A stretch of 64,000 nt of DNA from Streptomyces sp. RKND-216. GTDB taxonomy: Bacteria; Actinomycetota; Actinomycetes; Streptomycetales; Streptomycetaceae. The stretch covers positions 2,172,001 through 2,236,000 of the forward strand of contig NZ_SSBQ01000002.1 in the NCBI RefSeq assembly GCF_004795255.1. The letters run 5' to 3'. Below the pieces are notes generated by a model that ran no database searches, was not told where the DNA came from, and saw only the letters and a list, made by a program, of their open reading frames with translations. Positions 30,670-40,965 of this stretch are shown here, piece by piece. Within the stretch, counting starts at the first letter, position 1, and every line of letters begins with the position of its first letter. The translations under genes were made by a program, and so were the position numbers.

Positions 30670-31667
30670 GACGCACTCTCCACGGGCTCGGCAAGGGACT
30701 CCTCGGCGGCGGCTTCCTCGTCCTTCTGCGTTTCCGGCTCGGCCCGGTGGCCGGTGAGCGCCAGGAACACCTCGTCCAGGGAGGAGCGGCGCAGCGCCAG
30801 CTCTCCGACGGCGATCCCCTCCTGGTCCAGCCGCCGGACCACGGCCGGCATCAGCTCCGGCTCCATCACCGGCGCGGTGATGAACTCGCCCTCGATCTGG
30901 GTCTGCGGACCGGCCGCCTCGGCGACCAGGGCGGCGGCGGTGGCGAGGTCGGAGGCCTGCACCGGCCGCAACTGGAGCACCTGCCCGCCGACGGCCGACT
31001 TCAGCTCGTCGGGCGTGCCGTCGGCGATGACCCGGCCCTTGTCGATGACCACGATCTCGTCGGCGAGCCGGTCGGCCTCCTCCAGGTACTGGGTGGTGAG
31101 CAGCGCGGTGACGCCCTCGGCCACCAGGCCGCGCAGCATGTCCCACAGCTCTCCGCGGCTGTGCGGGTCGAGGCCGGTGGTCGGCTCGTCGAGGAAGAGG
31201 ACCCGCGGCCTTCCGACGAGGCTGGCCGCCAGGTCGAGGCGCCTGCGCATGCCGCCGGAGAACGTCTTCACGGCGCGGCCGGCCGCGTCGCTCAACTGGA
31301 ACCGCTCCAGCAGCTCGGCGGCCCGCGCCTTCGCCTCACGCCGCGATATGCCGAGGAGGCGGCCGATGAGGAGGAGGTTCTCCGTGCCCGTGAGGTTCTC
31401 GTCGACCGCGGCGTACTGGCCGGTGAGGCCGACGAGCGAGCGGACGAGGCCGGCCTCGCGCACCACGTCGTGGCCGGCGACCGTGGCCCGGCCGGCGTCG
31501 GGGCGGAGCAGCGTCGCGAAGATGCGGACGGCGGTCGTCTTTCCGGCGCCGTTGGGGCCCAGCAGGCCGAGCACCGTCCCGGTGCGGGCCGCCAGGTCCA
31601 CCCCGGCGAGCGCCTCCGTCTCCTTGAACCGCTTGGCCAGGCCCTCGGCCTGGATCGCGTAACTCAT
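30666..31667 (-). CDS. ABC transporter ATP-binding protein (DrrA-like)
   Basis: 333 aa. Walker A GLLGPNGAGKTTAVRI (about residues 35-50), signature FSGGMRRRLDLAASLVGRP, Walker B VLFLDEPTTGLDP, then the DrrA-type C-terminal domain with RRSSLDEVFLALTGHRAE and an acidic tail. Energises the downstream permease. The family contains doxorubicin-type self-resistance exporters, but no antibiotic cluster is adjacent. ATG 31667 with AAGGGA upstream. Confidence 0.93.
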   Translation of the reverse strand: MSYAIQAEGLAKRFKETEALAGVDLAARTGTVLGLLGPNGAGKTTAVRIFATLLRPDAGRATVAGHDVVREAGLVRSLVGLTGQYAAVDENLTGTENLLLIGRLLGISRREAKARAAELLERFQLSDAAGRAVKTFSGGMRRRLDLAASLVGRPRVLFLDEPTTGLDPHSRGELWDMLRGLVAEGVTALLTTQYLEEADRLADEIVVIDKGRVIADGTPDELKSAVGGQVLQLRPVQASDLATAAALVAEAAGPQTQIEGEFITAPVMEPELMPAVVRRLDQEGIAVGELALRRSSLDEVFLALTGHRAEPETQKDEEAAAEESLAEPVESAS

Positions 31668-31803
31668 GGCGTGGTCCCTTGTGGTCCGTGGGCGCCCGGG
31701 TGGCACCCACTCTCCACAACTGTGACTCCTGCGACTGACATTTCTCATCGAAGCCGGATTTGCCCGACCTTTGCGCAGGGCCCGCCGACGTCCCGTAGCA
31801 CGA

Positions 31804-31842
31804 CCGACACCCCCGTCCCGCCGAGCGGGAAGGGGGTGTCGG
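31804..31842 (-). terminator. Terminator downstream of glmM
   Basis: Outer 11-bp arms (31804-31814 and 31832-31842) with a shorter inner stem lie 75 bp past the glmM stop and upstream of the ABC exporter genes. Confidence 0.75.
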
Positions 31843-31916
31843 AGGGACGATGCGCCGCGCTCCGCGCGTGGGGCGTCGGCGGGCCCGGCGCCAGGCGGAG
31901 GCGTCAGCCGGACACG

Positions 31917-33278
31917 TCAGCCGAGGGAGCGCTTGACGGCGTCGGCGAGACGGTCGGCGACGTCGCGGGCGACGTCCAGCTCGGGAGCCTCGACCATGAC
32001 GCGCACCAGCGGCTCCGTGCCGGAGGACCGCAGCAGCACGCGCCCGGTTTCGCCGAGCTCGCGCTCGGCCTCCTGGACAGCCGTCGCGAGCTCTGCCGAC
32101 GTGCCGACGCGGGCCTTGTCCACGTCCCGCACGTTGACCAGCACCTGCGGGAGCCGTTCCATGACGGACGCGAGGTCGGTCAGCGTACGACCGGTGGCCG
32201 CGACGCGGGCGGCCAGCAACAGGCCGGTCAGCGTACCGTCGCCGGTGGTGGCGTGGTCCAGGACGATGACGTGGCCGGACTGCTCGCCGCCGAGGGTAAA
32301 GCCGTTCCGCTTCATCTCCTCCAGCACGTAGCGGTCGCCGACGGCGGTCTGGACGAGTTCGACGCCCTCCCGCTTCATCGCCAGCTTGAAGCCGAGGTTG
32401 GACATGACGGTCGCGACGACGGTCCCGCCGCGGAGCGTGCCGGCCTCCTTCATGGCGAGGCCGAGGACGGCGAGGATCTGGTCGCCGTCGATCTCGTTGC
32501 CGTCGGCGTCGACGGCCAGGCAGCGGTCGGCGTCGCCGTCGTGGGCGACGCCCAGATCCGCGCCGTGCGCGGCGACCGCGGCGCGCAGGCCGTCCAGGTG
32601 CGTGGAGCCGCACTCGTCGTTGATGTTGAGGCCGTCGGGCTCGGTGCCGAGCGTGACGACGACCTCCGCGCCGGCGCGGGCGAACGCCTCGGGAGAGACA
32701 CGGGCGGCCGCGCCGTGCGCGCCGTCGATGACGACCTTGAGGCCGTCGAGGCGGTTGGGGAGCACGCCGACGAGGTGGGCGACGTAGTTGTCGAAGCCCT
32801 CGTCGTAGTCGCGGACGCGGCCGACGCCGGCCCCGGTGGGGCGGTCCCACGGCTCGCCGGAGGCGTGCTCGCGGTACTTGGTCTCGATACGGTCCTCGAG
32901 CTCGTCCGCGAGCTTGTGACCGCCACGCGCGAAGAACTTGACGCCGTTGTCCGGCATCGGATTGTGGCTGGCGGAGAGCATCACGCCGAGGTCCGCGCCG
33001 AGCGAGCCGGTGAGGTAGGCGACCGCGGGCGTCGGCAGCACGCCGACCCGCAGCACGTCGACGCCGGCGCTGGCCAGCCCGGCCACCACGGCGGCCTCCA
33101 GGAACTCCCCGGACGCGCGCGGGTCCCGTCCGACCACCGCCACCGGGCGGTGCCCCTCGAACGTCCCCGCCTCGGCGAGCACGTGCGCCGCCGCGACCGA
33201 CAGGCCGAGTGCCATCTCGGCCGTCAGGTCCTCGTTGGCGACGCCGCGCACCCCGTCCGTACCGAAGAGTCGTCCCAC
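31917..33278 (-). CDS. glmM: Phosphoglucosamine mutase
   Basis: Converts glucosamine-6-phosphate to glucosamine-1-phosphate for UDP-GlcNAc. 453 aa. [19 protein letters not shown] at the start; catalytic phosphoserine loop [15 protein letters not shown]; metal-binding [11 protein letters not shown]; sugar-binding GGEQSGHVI; phosphate-binding [17 protein letters not shown] 33278 follows GGAGGA. It lies directly after the rplM-rpsI operon but is separated by a terminator. Confidence 0.98.
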   Translation of the reverse strand: MGRLFGTDGVRGVANEDLTAEMALGLSVAAAHVLAEAGTFEGHRPVAVVGRDPRASGEFLEAAVVAGLASAGVDVLRVGVLPTPAVAYLTGSLGADLGVMLSASHNPMPDNGVKFFARGGHKLADELEDRIETKYREHASGEPWDRPTGAGVGRVRDYDEGFDNYVAHLVGVLPNRLDGLKVVIDGAHGAAARVSPEAFARAGAEVVVTLGTEPDGLNINDECGSTHLDGLRAAVAAHGADLGVAHDGDADRCLAVDADGNEIDGDQILAVLGLAMKEAGTLRGGTVVATVMSNLGFKLAMKREGVELVQTAVGDRYVLEEMKRNGFTLGGEQSGHVIVLDHATTGDGTLTGLLLAARVAATGRTLTDLASVMERLPQVLVNVRDVDKARVGTSAELATAVQEAERELGETGRVLLRSSGTEPLVRVMVEAPELDVARDVADRLADAVKRSLG

Positions 33279-33387
33279 GTGTGTTCCTCCGCGTTCGCGG
33301 TGCCGGAGACTCGCCGCTCCGCCACCGATGTCCGATGTCCGCCCCGTACGCCTCCGTCCCACGCCCCGGCCGTACGCCCGTACGACG

Positions 33388-33423
33388 GACGCCCCGTCGG
33401 CACCGAGGTGCCGACGGGGCGTC
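33388..33423 (-). terminator. Terminator downstream of rpsI
   Basis: A perfect 16-bp stem with a 4-nt loop, 28 bp past the rpsI stop and before the glmM promoter. Confidence 0.88.
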
Positions 33424-33451
33424 TGCAGGGCGGCTCCAGCCAGCGCGGGCG

Positions 33452-33955
33452 TCAGCGCTTGCTGTACTGCGTGCCCTTGCGGGCCTTCTTCAGACCGGCC
33501 TTCTTGCGCTCGACGGCGCGGGCGTCACGGGTCAGGAAGCCGGCCTTCTTGAGCGGGCCGCGGTTGTTGTCCACGTCCGCCTCGTTGAGGGCACGGGCCA
33601 CGCCGAGGCGCAGCGCACCGGCCTGACCGGAGATGCCGCCGCCCGCGATGCGGGCCACGACGTCGTAGCGGTCGTCGAGCTCGAGCACCTTGAAGGGCTC
33701 GTTGACTTCCTGCTGGTGCACCTTGTTGGGGAAGTAGCCCTCGAGGGTGCGACCGTTGATCTTCCACTTGCCGCTGCCCGGGATGATCCGGACGCGGGCG
33801 ATGGCGTTCTTGCGGCGACCGGTGCCGGCGGCCGGCTGCGGCTCGCCGAAGCTGGACGCCAGGGATTCGGAGGTGTACTCCGCCGGGGCCTCGGGGGTCT
33901 CGGTGGTGTACTCCTGCACGTCCTCGACAGGGGCCTCAGGGGTGGTCTCGGCCAC
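33452..33955 (-). CDS. rpsI: 30S ribosomal protein S9
   Basis: 167 aa. A nonconserved acidic, Thr/Pro-rich N-terminal extension of about 40 residues, common in actinobacteria, precedes the S9 core: [47 protein letters not shown] and the C-terminal [12 protein letters not shown] that reaches the P-site. Second gene of rplM-rpsI. Confidence 0.98.
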   Translation of the reverse strand: MAETTPEAPVEDVQEYTTETPEAPAEYTSESLASSFGEPQPAAGTGRRKNAIARVRIIPGSGKWKINGRTLEGYFPNKVHQQEVNEPFKVLELDDRYDVVARIAGGGISGQAGALRLGVARALNEADVDNNRGPLKKAGFLTRDARAVERKKAGLKKARKGTQYSKR

Positions 33956-33996
33956 GATTCTCCTCAGATTCTCTTCGTCGTAAGGGGTGGCCGGAC

Positions 33997-34440
33997 TTAC
34001 TGCGCGACCTGGCTGATCTCGAACGGAACGGGCTGCTGGGCCGCGTGCGGGTGCTGGTCACCCGCGTAGACCTTCAGCTTCGAGAGCATCTGGCGGCCCA
34101 GGGTGTTCTTCGGGAGCATGCCCTTGACGGCCTTCTCGACGGCCTTCTCGGGGCTCTTCTCCAGCAGCTCGTCGTAGCGGACGGACCGCAGACCGCCCGG
34201 GTAGCCGGAGTGGCGGTAGGCCATCTTCTGGGTCCGCTTGTTGCCGGACAGGTGCACCTTGTCGGCGTTGATGACGATGACGAAGTCACCAGTGTCGACG
34301 TGGGGCGCGTAAACCGGCTTGTGCTTACCCCTCAGAAGGGTGGCGGCCTGAGTGGCGAGCCGGCCCAGGACGACGTCCTGGGCGTCGATGACGTGCCACT
34401 GGCGCTGAACGTCGCCGGGCTTGGGGCTGTACGTACGCAC
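33997..34440 (-). CDS. rplM: 50S ribosomal protein L13
   Basis: 147 aa, exactly the family length. [19 protein letters not shown] at the start, then [34 protein letters not shown] and [22 protein letters not shown] 34440, 41 bp before rpsI. It marks the left border of the accessory block. Confidence 0.98.
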   Translation of the reverse strand: MRTYSPKPGDVQRQWHVIDAQDVVLGRLATQAATLLRGKHKPVYAPHVDTGDFVIVINADKVHLSGNKRTQKMAYRHSGYPGGLRSVRYDELLEKSPEKAVEKAVKGMLPKNTLGRQMLSKLKVYAGDQHPHAAQQPVPFEISQVAQ

Positions 34441-34880
34441 GGTATTGGCCTTCGCTTCTTCAGTGAACTGTGGTCTCCCCCGGCCGCTAGGCCGTGGGGA
34501 CGGGTCCTGACAGGGCCACCTGTGCAGGTCACGACAGCATCGACCGCACGCGGATGACGCAGTCCGGGAGTGCGGTCGCCGGTGACCGGCGGTGTGGCCG
34601 GTGTAAGGGCCCCTCACGTGAGAATGAGCAAGCCAATACACACAACGAACTGGCAGAATACCGGGCCGCCGAACGCCGGTCAAAACACGGTGACGGCGTA
34701 CGCCGCGCTGCCGCCCACGGCGGGTCCCGTCGCACGGGCGCACGCGCGTGCCGTCACGCCCCTCCGCCCTTCGTTCACCGAGCTTCCGCCGGGGGCCGCC
34801 GCGGCCGACGACAGGTTCTCGGCGTGCGGCGGCGTGCGGAAGGGGCTGCGACGCCGCCCGTCGGCCCTCGCGGCTCGGAC
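34441..34880. other. 440-bp leader/promoter region of rplM
   Basis: No gene seen. Read towards rplM (reverse strand) it should contain the operon promoter and a long 5' leader; the leader includes a small GGCC-tagc-GGCC hairpin and a GGGGGAG stretch about 40 nt before the GTG. The patch at 34625-34690 is less GC-rich and likely holds the promoter. I cannot place the -10 box securely. Confidence 0.5.
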
Positions 34881-36509
34881 CTACCGCACCCGCGCGACGC
34901 GTCCCTCGTCCCAGACGGGCTCCGGCGCCTCCCGCAGGCGACCGTCGGAGCCGAAGACCAGGAAGCGGTCGAAGGAGCGGGCGAACCAGCGGTCGTGCGT
35001 GACGGCCAGCACCGTTCCCTCGTAGCGTTCCAGCCCTTCCTGCAGGGCCTCCGCGCTCTCCAGGTCCAGGTTGTCGGTCGGCTCGTCCAGCAGCAGCGCC
35101 GTCGTGCCCGCCAGCTCCAGCAGCAGGATCTGGAAGCGGGCCTGCTGCCCGCCGGACAGCTTGTCGAAGGGTTGCTCGGCCTGCGCCGTCAGCTCGTACC
35201 GGCGCAGCGCGTTCATCGCCGTGCCCCGGTCGCGGGCGTACTCCTCCCACAGGATGTCCCGCAGTCGGCGGCCCTCCAGTTCCGGGTGCGCGTGAGTCTG
35301 CGCGAAGTGCCCCGGGACGACGCGGGCGCCCAGCCGCCAGCGCCCCGTGTGGGAGACCGGGTGCTCGGGGTCCCCCGCGAGCAACCGCAGGAAATGCGAC
35401 TTGCCGGAGCCGTTCGACCCGAGCACGGCGACCCGCTCGCCGTAGAAGACCTCCAGGTCGAACGGCTGCATCAGCCCGGTCAGCTCCAGCTGCTCGCAGG
35501 TGACCGCGCGTACGCCGGTGCGGCCGCCGCGCAGCCGCATTCGGATGTCCTGCTCGCGCGGGGGCTCCTGCGGCGGGCCGGCCTCCTCGAACTTCCGCAG
35601 CCGGGTGCGGGCGGCCTGGAGACGGGAGGCCATGTCGGAGTTGAAGGCCGCCTTCTGCTTGTACATGTTCACGAGCCGCTTGAGCTGGGCGTGCTGCTCG
35701 TCCCAGCGGCGGCGCAACTCCTCGAAGCGGGCGAACCGCTCGCGCCGCGCCTGGTGATACGTGCCGAAGCCGCCGCCGTGCACCCACACGTCACTCCCGG
35801 CCGGGCTGGGCTCCACGCTGACGATCTTGTCCGCGGCGCGGGCCAGCAGCTCCCGGTCGTGGGAGATGAAGAGCACCGTCTTGCGGGTCTCCCGGAGCTG
35901 CTCCTCCAGCCAGCGCTTGCCGGGGACGTCGAGGTAGTTGTCCGGCTCGTCGAGCAGCAGCACCTCCTCGGTGCCGCGCAGCAGCAGCTCCAGGACGAGG
36001 CGCTTCTGCTCTCCGCCGGAGAGCGTGGTCACCTTGCGCCACTGCGCCTTCTCGTACGGCACGCCCAGGGCGGCGGTGGTGCACACGTCCCACAACGTCT
36101 CGGCCTCGTAGCCCTGCGCCTCGGCCCAGTCGGCGAGCGCCTGCGCGTACGCCATCTGGGCGGCCTCGTCGTCCACGGTCATGATCGCGTGCTCCGCCTC
36201 GTCCACGGCGCGGGCGGCGGTGCGGATGCGGGGCGGGGAGACGGAGACCAGCAGGTCGCGCACGGTCCGGTCGTCCCTGACCGACCCGACGAACTGCGGC
36301 ATCACGCCGAGTCCGCCGGAGACGGTGACCGTGCCGCCGTGCGGAGTCAGCTCGCCGGAGATCAGGCGCAGCAGGGTCGTCTTGCCGGCGCCGTTCGCCC
36401 CGACCAGCGCGACCGACGCGCCCTCGCCGACGCGGAACGAGGCGTCGGCGAGCAGCATCCTCCCGTCCGGAAGGAAGTACTCCACATGTGCCGCCTCGAC
36501 GTGTCCCAT
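34881..36509 (-). CDS. ABC-F family ATPase (ribosome-protection type)
   Basis: 542 aa, no membrane segment, two ABC domains. First: Walker [16 protein letters not shown] (about 38-52), signature [15 protein letters not shown], Walker [13 protein letters not shown]. Linker about 235-310 with charged helices ([17 protein letters not shown]). Second: [41 protein letters not shown] and THDRWF. ABC-F proteins act on the ribosome, either rescuing stalls or giving antibiotic resistance. CAGAAT on the reverse strand 7 nt before ATG suggests a leaderless transcript, divergent from the C-S lyase gene. Confidence 0.92.
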   Translation of the reverse strand: MGHVEAAHVEYFLPDGRMLLADASFRVGEGASVALVGANGAGKTTLLRLISGELTPHGGTVTVSGGLGVMPQFVGSVRDDRTVRDLLVSVSPPRIRTAARAVDEAEHAIMTVDDEAAQMAYAQALADWAEAQGYEAETLWDVCTTAALGVPYEKAQWRKVTTLSGGEQKRLVLELLLRGTEEVLLLDEPDNYLDVPGKRWLEEQLRETRKTVLFISHDRELLARAADKIVSVEPSPAGSDVWVHGGGFGTYHQARRERFARFEELRRRWDEQHAQLKRLVNMYKQKAAFNSDMASRLQAARTRLRKFEEAGPPQEPPREQDIRMRLRGGRTGVRAVTCEQLELTGLMQPFDLEVFYGERVAVLGSNGSGKSHFLRLLAGDPEHPVSHTGRWRLGARVVPGHFAQTHAHPELEGRRLRDILWEEYARDRGTAMNALRRYELTAQAEQPFDKLSGGQQARFQILLLELAGTTALLLDEPTDNLDLESAEALQEGLERYEGTVLAVTHDRWFARSFDRFLVFGSDGRLREAPEPVWDEGRVARVR

Positions 36510-36564
36510 CCGGCCGATTCTGGCCGTCTGTCCCGACGCGGCCAACCGATTTACCGTGAGGCCC

Positions 36565-37734
36565 GTGACGGACACCGAGGCGATACGGACCGACCCGCTG
36601 GTGCAGTGCTCCCTGACGGAGCTGCGCCGCCGCACGAGCACGAAGTGGCGCACCCATCCCGCGGACGTGCTGCCCCTGTGGGTGGCCGAGATGGACGTGC
36701 CGCTCGCCGAGCCGATCGCGCAGGCGTTGCGCGAGGCCGTGGACCTGGGCGACACCGGGTACGCGGAGGGACCAGGCCCCTATGCGGCGGCTCTGGACGG
36801 CTTCGCCGCGAAGCGCTGGGGATGGCGCGTGCCGGCCGACCGGATCCGGCTGGTGCCGGACGTGATGCAGGGCGCGGCCGAGCTGCTGCGGCTGGTCACC
36901 CGTCCGGGCGATGCGGTGGTCCTGAGTCCGCCGGTGTACACGCCGTTCTTCCAGACCGTGGCCCGGCTCGGGCGCCGGCTGGTCGAGGCCCCGCTGGGCG
37001 CGGACGGGCGGCTGGATCTCGACGTGCTGGATGCGGCGTTCCGCACGGCCGTCACGGGCGGGGGCCGCGCAGCGTACCTCCTGTCCAGCCCGCACAACCC
37101 GACCGGCACGGTGCACACGGCCGACGAGCTGGCCGCCGTGGCGCGGCTCGCCGAGACGCACGGAGTGCGGGTGATCGCGGACGAGATCCACGCCCCGCTG
37201 GTCCCGGCGGGCGCGACGTTCACCCCCTATCTGACCGTGCCGGGCGCGGAACGCGGCTACGCGCTGTTCTCGGCGTCCAAGGCGTGGAACCTGGCCGGTC
37301 TCAAAGCCGCCGTCGCTGTGGCCGGCGAGGCGGCGGCCGACGACCTGGCCCGGATGCCCGCCGAGGTGCAGAACGGCGCCTCGCACTTCGGCGTGCTCGC
37401 GCACGTGGCCGCGCTGCGGGACGGCGGAGCCTGGCTGGACTCCCTGCTCGACGGCCTGGCGGCGAACCGCACCCTGCTCGCGGACCTGCTGGCAGAGCGA
37501 CTGCCGGACGTGCGGTGGCGGGAGCCGGAAGGCACGTTCCTGGCCTGGCTGGACTGCGCGGCACTGGGTCTCGGCGACGACCCGGCCGCGGCGTTCCTGG
37601 GACGGGGCCGGGTCGCCGTGGTGCCGGGCCACGTCTTCGGCTCCTCGGGCGCCGGACACGTCCGCCTCAACTTCGGGACGACCCCGGAGATCCTCTCCGA
37701 GGCCGTCACCCGCCTGGCCGCCACCCGGAGCTGA
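36565..37734 (+). CDS. MalY/PatB-type PLP C-S lyase or aminotransferase
   Basis: 389 aa, fold-type I PLP enzyme of the MalY/PatB subgroup (cystathionine beta-lyase, cysteine desulfhydrase). [18 protein letters not shown] and [18 protein letters not shown] are typical of the group; [24 protein letters not shown] and [16 protein letters not shown] (PLP-binding Lys in SxSKAWN) follow; the end reads [19 protein letters not shown] lies 6 nt before GTG 36565, so a leaderless start is likely; GTG 36556 is the alternative. It lies 385 bp upstream of egtA on the same strand and could supply the EgtE-type C-S lyase step of ergothioneine synthesis; that is inference. Confidence 0.88.
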   Translation: MTDTEAIRTDPLVQCSLTELRRRTSTKWRTHPADVLPLWVAEMDVPLAEPIAQALREAVDLGDTGYAEGPGPYAAALDGFAAKRWGWRVPADRIRLVPDVMQGAAELLRLVTRPGDAVVLSPPVYTPFFQTVARLGRRLVEAPLGADGRLDLDVLDAAFRTAVTGGGRAAYLLSSPHNPTGTVHTADELAAVARLAETHGVRVIADEIHAPLVPAGATFTPYLTVPGAERGYALFSASKAWNLAGLKAAVAVAGEAAADDLARMPAEVQNGASHFGVLAHVAALRDGGAWLDSLLDGLAANRTLLADLLAERLPDVRWREPEGTFLAWLDCAALGLGDDPAAAFLGRGRVAVVPGHVFGSSGAGHVRLNFGTTPEILSEAVTRLAATRS

Positions 37735-38119
37735 CGCCGCCGGGCGGTAGGAGCCGTCCCGGAGCGTCCCGTGCCCCACAGCGGAGCGCTGCCCTGTGTA
37801 AGGACGGATGCCTCCCCTTCCCCGCTCCCGCGCACGCGGTCCCCCGCCCCGGCAACGAGGCGGAGCGCCGGTTCCCGGCCGACGTGCCCGGCCCGGTCCA
37901 CGCCGCGGAACGCGCCGCCCGACCGGCCCGCCGGACGCGCGGGCGGGCGGCCGGGAGGGGCCGGAATCGGTGGTCCCGCGCGGCGGGAAGTGTGCCGTCG
38001 CGGGCGAGGGGGAACCGCCATACGATGACCGAGGACGGGCGCCGGCCGGTGACCGTCCGCGACCCGCACCACGAACGCCGTACGCCACCGCGAACCGTTC
38101 ACCTGCGAGGGGAGCCTCC
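37735..38119. other. 385-bp promoter region of the egt operon
   Basis: No gene seen. A TACGAT box (38021-38026) with GC-rich surroundings is a candidate -10 for egtABCD, leaving a leader of about 85 nt. A 20-bp window upstream shows no clear operator. No terminator-like hairpin is obvious after the C-S lyase gene, so readthrough into egtA is possible. Confidence 0.45.
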
Positions 38120-39604
38120 GTGGCCCGTGCGCATCCCGTCCCGAGCGGAGGCCCGCTCACCGAGTACGAGGCCGCGGCCCACATCCGGGGCATCTGCTTC
38201 AAGACCGGCCCGCCCCGCCGTCTCGGCGTGGAGCTCGAATGGCTGGTGCACGACCTGCACGCCCCTCCGCCGGGGCGCACCGGCTCCCGACGCCCGCACC
38301 CGCGCGCCGCCACGACCCCCACCCGCCCACCGCTCGACCGCCCGCCCCTCGGCCGGCAGGGCGACCGCCCACCGCTCGACCGCACCGCCCTCGACCCGGC
38401 CCGGTTCGAGGCCGCCTACGCCGCTCTCCGCGCCACGCCGCTGCGCTCCGCGCTCACCGTCGAGCCCGGCGGCCAGATCGAGCTCAGCTCGCTGCCCGCG
38501 GGCTCCCTCACCTCCTGCCTCCGGTCCCTCCACACGGACCTGGCCGCCGTACGCGCGCGGCTGGGCGAGCACGGCCTCGCCCTCGTCGGTCACGGACTCG
38601 ATCCGTACCGTCCGTCCCGGCGCCTGCTGGACCTACCGCGCTACCGCGCGATGGAGGCGTACTTCGACCGCTCCGGACCGGCCGGGCGGGCCATGATGTG
38701 CAGTTCGGCGTCCGTGCAGGTGTGCGTGGACGCGGGCACGGAGGAGCCCGGACCGCTCGGCTACGCCCGCCGCTGGCTGCTGGCGCACCTGCTGGGCGCC
38801 GTTCTGGTCGCCGCGTTCGCCAACTCTCCGCTGCACCGGGGGCGGCGCACCGGCTGGCGGTCGACCCGGCAGGCCGTGTGGGCGGCGATCGACAACGGCC
38901 GCACCCTCGCCCCCGCGCCCGGCCGCGACCCGCGCGCCGCCTGGACCGCCTACGCGCTGGACGCCCCCGTGCTGTGCGTCCGGGCGGCGGAACCGGACGA
39001 ACCGTGGGAGCTCCCGCCGGACTGCGGCTACTCGTTCCGCGCCTGGCTGCGCGGAGCCGGTCCGCGGCCGCCCACCGTGGAGGATCTCGACTACCACCTG
39101 ACGACGCTGTTCCCTCCCGTGCGGCCGCGCGGGCACCTGGAACTGCGGATGATCGACGCCCAGCCCGGTGACGACGGCTGGATCGTGCCGACGGCGGTGG
39201 CCACGGCGCTGTTCGACGATCCGGCCGCCGCCGAGAGCGTCTACCGCACGCTGAAGCCCCTGGGGGACATGGCGGGGCCGTCGCCCGCGCCGCGCAACCC
39301 GCTGTGGCGGCGCGCCGCGCGGTACGGGCTCACCGACCCGGAGCTGCACGCCGCCGCCCGCGCCTGCTTCGCCGCCGGCCGCGAGGCGCTGCCCCGCCTC
39401 GGCGCCGGGCCGGAGGTGCTGGCGGCCGTCGACCGGTTCCGCGAGCGGTACGTCGAGCGGGGCCGGTGCCCCGCCGACGACGTGCTGGACGCGTGGCGCC
39501 CGCGGCCCCCGACCGCCCAGCGCACCCCCCGCCCCGCCGTTCTCGCTGACCCCGCAGACCCCGCCGGCACCACCACGGACGTACCGAGGGAGAGCCGCCC
39601 ATGA
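38120..39604 (+). CDS. egtA: Glutamate-cysteine ligase EgtA
   Basis: Makes gamma-glutamylcysteine, the sulfur donor for ergothioneine. 494 aa. GCS2-type core: LTEYEAAAHIRGICFKTGPP, RRLGVELEWLVHDL, ALTVEPGGQIELSSLPAGSL, then MMCSSASVQVCVDAG and HLELRMIDAQPGDDGW. A Pro/Arg-rich insertion interrupts residues 50-90, and the last 40 residues are a Pro-rich tail. GTG 38120 has GAGGGGAG upstream. The stop overlaps the egtB start by 4 bp. Confidence 0.95.
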   Translation: MARAHPVPSGGPLTEYEAAAHIRGICFKTGPPRRLGVELEWLVHDLHAPPPGRTGSRRPHPRAATTPTRPPLDRPPLGRQGDRPPLDRTALDPARFEAAYAALRATPLRSALTVEPGGQIELSSLPAGSLTSCLRSLHTDLAAVRARLGEHGLALVGHGLDPYRPSRRLLDLPRYRAMEAYFDRSGPAGRAMMCSSASVQVCVDAGTEEPGPLGYARRWLLAHLLGAVLVAAFANSPLHRGRRTGWRSTRQAVWAAIDNGRTLAPAPGRDPRAAWTAYALDAPVLCVRAAEPDEPWELPPDCGYSFRAWLRGAGPRPPTVEDLDYHLTTLFPPVRPRGHLELRMIDAQPGDDGWIVPTAVATALFDDPAAAESVYRTLKPLGDMAGPSPAPRNPLWRRAARYGLTDPELHAAARACFAAGREALPRLGAGPEVLAAVDRFRERYVERGRCPADDVLDAWRPRPPTAQRTPRPAVLADPADPAGTTTDVPRESRP

Positions 39605-40965
39605 CCACCGCCGAGGACCGGACGGTCCCGTACGACCCCGAGGTGCTGCGCGCCCGGGCCCTGGAGACGCTGCTCGCGGCCCGCGCCCGCACCACCGGAC
39701 TGACCGACTGCGTCGACGAGCACGACCTGACGGCGCAGCACTCTCCCTTGATGTCCCCGCTGGTCTGGGACCTGGCGCACATTGGCAACCAGGAGGAGCA
39801 GTGGCTGCTCCGCGCCGTGGGCGGACGCGAGGCCATCCGGCCCGACATCGACCCGCTGTACGACGCCTTCGAGCATCCGCGCGCCGCCCGCCCCTCCCTG
39901 CCGCTGCTCTCCCCCGCCGAGGCACGCTCCTATGTCGCCGAGGTACGCGGCCGGGCGCTGGACGTGCTGGAGGCCAGCCCGCTGCGCGGCACCGGTCTGC
40001 TGGACGGCGGCTTCGCGTTCGGCATGATCGCCCAGCACGAGCAGCAGCACGACGAGACGATGCTGATCACCCACCAGCTGCGCCGCGGCCCGGCGGCGCT
40101 GACCGCTCCCCAGCCGCCCCCGGCACCGGGCGACGCGGCGCTCCTCCCGCCCGAGGTGCTCGTCCCGGGCGGGCCGTTCGTCATGGGCACGGACACCGAG
40201 CCCTGGGCCCTGGACAACGAACGCCCCGCCCACCGCAGGAACGTTCCGGCGTTCTTCCTGGACACCCTGCCGGTGACCAACGCCGCCTACGCCCGCTTCC
40301 TGGAGGACGGCGGCTACGACGACCCCCGCTGGTGGACGGAGGCCGGCTGGGAGCACGTACGGCGGTACGGTCTGTACGCGCCCCGGTTCTGGTCCCGGGA
40401 GGGCGGCCAGTGGCTGCGCGACCGGTTCGGCGTCACCGAACCCGTGCCGCCCGAGGAACCCGTGCTGCACGTGTGCTGGTACGAGGCCGACGCGTACGCC
40501 CGCTGGGCCGGGCGACGGCTGCCCACCGAGTCCGAGTGGGAGAAGGCCGCCCGCCACGACCCGGCGACCGGCCGGTCCCGCCGCTACCCGTGGGGCGACG
40601 CCGACCCCGGCCCGCGGCACGCCAACCTCGGGCAGCGGCACCTGCGTCCCGCACCCGCGGGCGCCTACCCCGAGGGCGCGTCCCCACTGGGCGTACGGCA
40701 GTTGATGGGCGACGTGTGGGAGTGGACGGCGTCGGACTTCCTTCCCTACCCGGGCTTCCGCGCGTTCCCGTACCGCGAGTACTCCGAGGTGTTCTTCGGC
40801 GGCGACTACAAGGTGCTGCGCGGCGGGTCGTTCGCCGTGGACGGCGTCGCCTGCCGGGGCACGTTCCGCAACTGGGACCACCCGGTGCGGCGGCAGATCT
40901 TCTCCGGCTTCCGCACCGCGCGCGACGCGAGCCCCCGTGCCGACGGCGAGGAGGTGACCGCCTGA
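39601..40965 (+). CDS. egtB: Ergothioneine sulfoxide synthase EgtB
   Basis: Non-haem iron enzyme joining hercynine and gamma-glutamylcysteine with O2. 454 aa. N-terminal DinB-like helical domain with LVWDLAHIGNQEEQWLLR and the HX3HXE iron motif in MIAQHEQQHDETML; C-terminal formylglycine-generating-type domain with VLVPGGPFVMGTDTEPWALDNE, YARWAGRRLPTESEWEKAAR, GDVWEWTASDF and LRGGSFAVD. Overlaps egtA by 4 bp and egtC by 1 bp. Confidence 0.97.
   Translation: MTTAEDRTVPYDPEVLRARALETLLAARARTTGLTDCVDEHDLTAQHSPLMSPLVWDLAHIGNQEEQWLLRAVGGREAIRPDIDPLYDAFEHPRAARPSLPLLSPAEARSYVAEVRGRALDVLEASPLRGTGLLDGGFAFGMIAQHEQQHDETMLITHQLRRGPAALTAPQPPPAPGDAALLPPEVLVPGGPFVMGTDTEPWALDNERPAHRRNVPAFFLDTLPVTNAAYARFLEDGGYDDPRWWTEAGWEHVRRYGLYAPRFWSREGGQWLRDRFGVTEPVPPEEPVLHVCWYEADAYARWAGRRLPTESEWEKAARHDPATGRSRRYPWGDADPGPRHANLGQRHLRPAPAGAYPEGASPLGVRQLMGDVWEWTASDFLPYPGFRAFPYREYSEVFFGGDYKVLRGGSFAVDGVACRGTFRNWDHPVRRQIFSGFRTARDASPRADGEEVTA

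Noticed and set aside
29860..31667. Antibiotic self-resistance exporter marking a biosynthetic cluster
   Set aside because: DrrAB-type exporters are common; the neighbours are glmM, glmS and ribosomal genes, with no biosynthetic genes.
34494..38696. A 1400-codon plus-strand frame
   Set aside because: It runs antisense to the ABC-F gene and out of frame through the C-S lyase and egtA; composition is that of a shadow.
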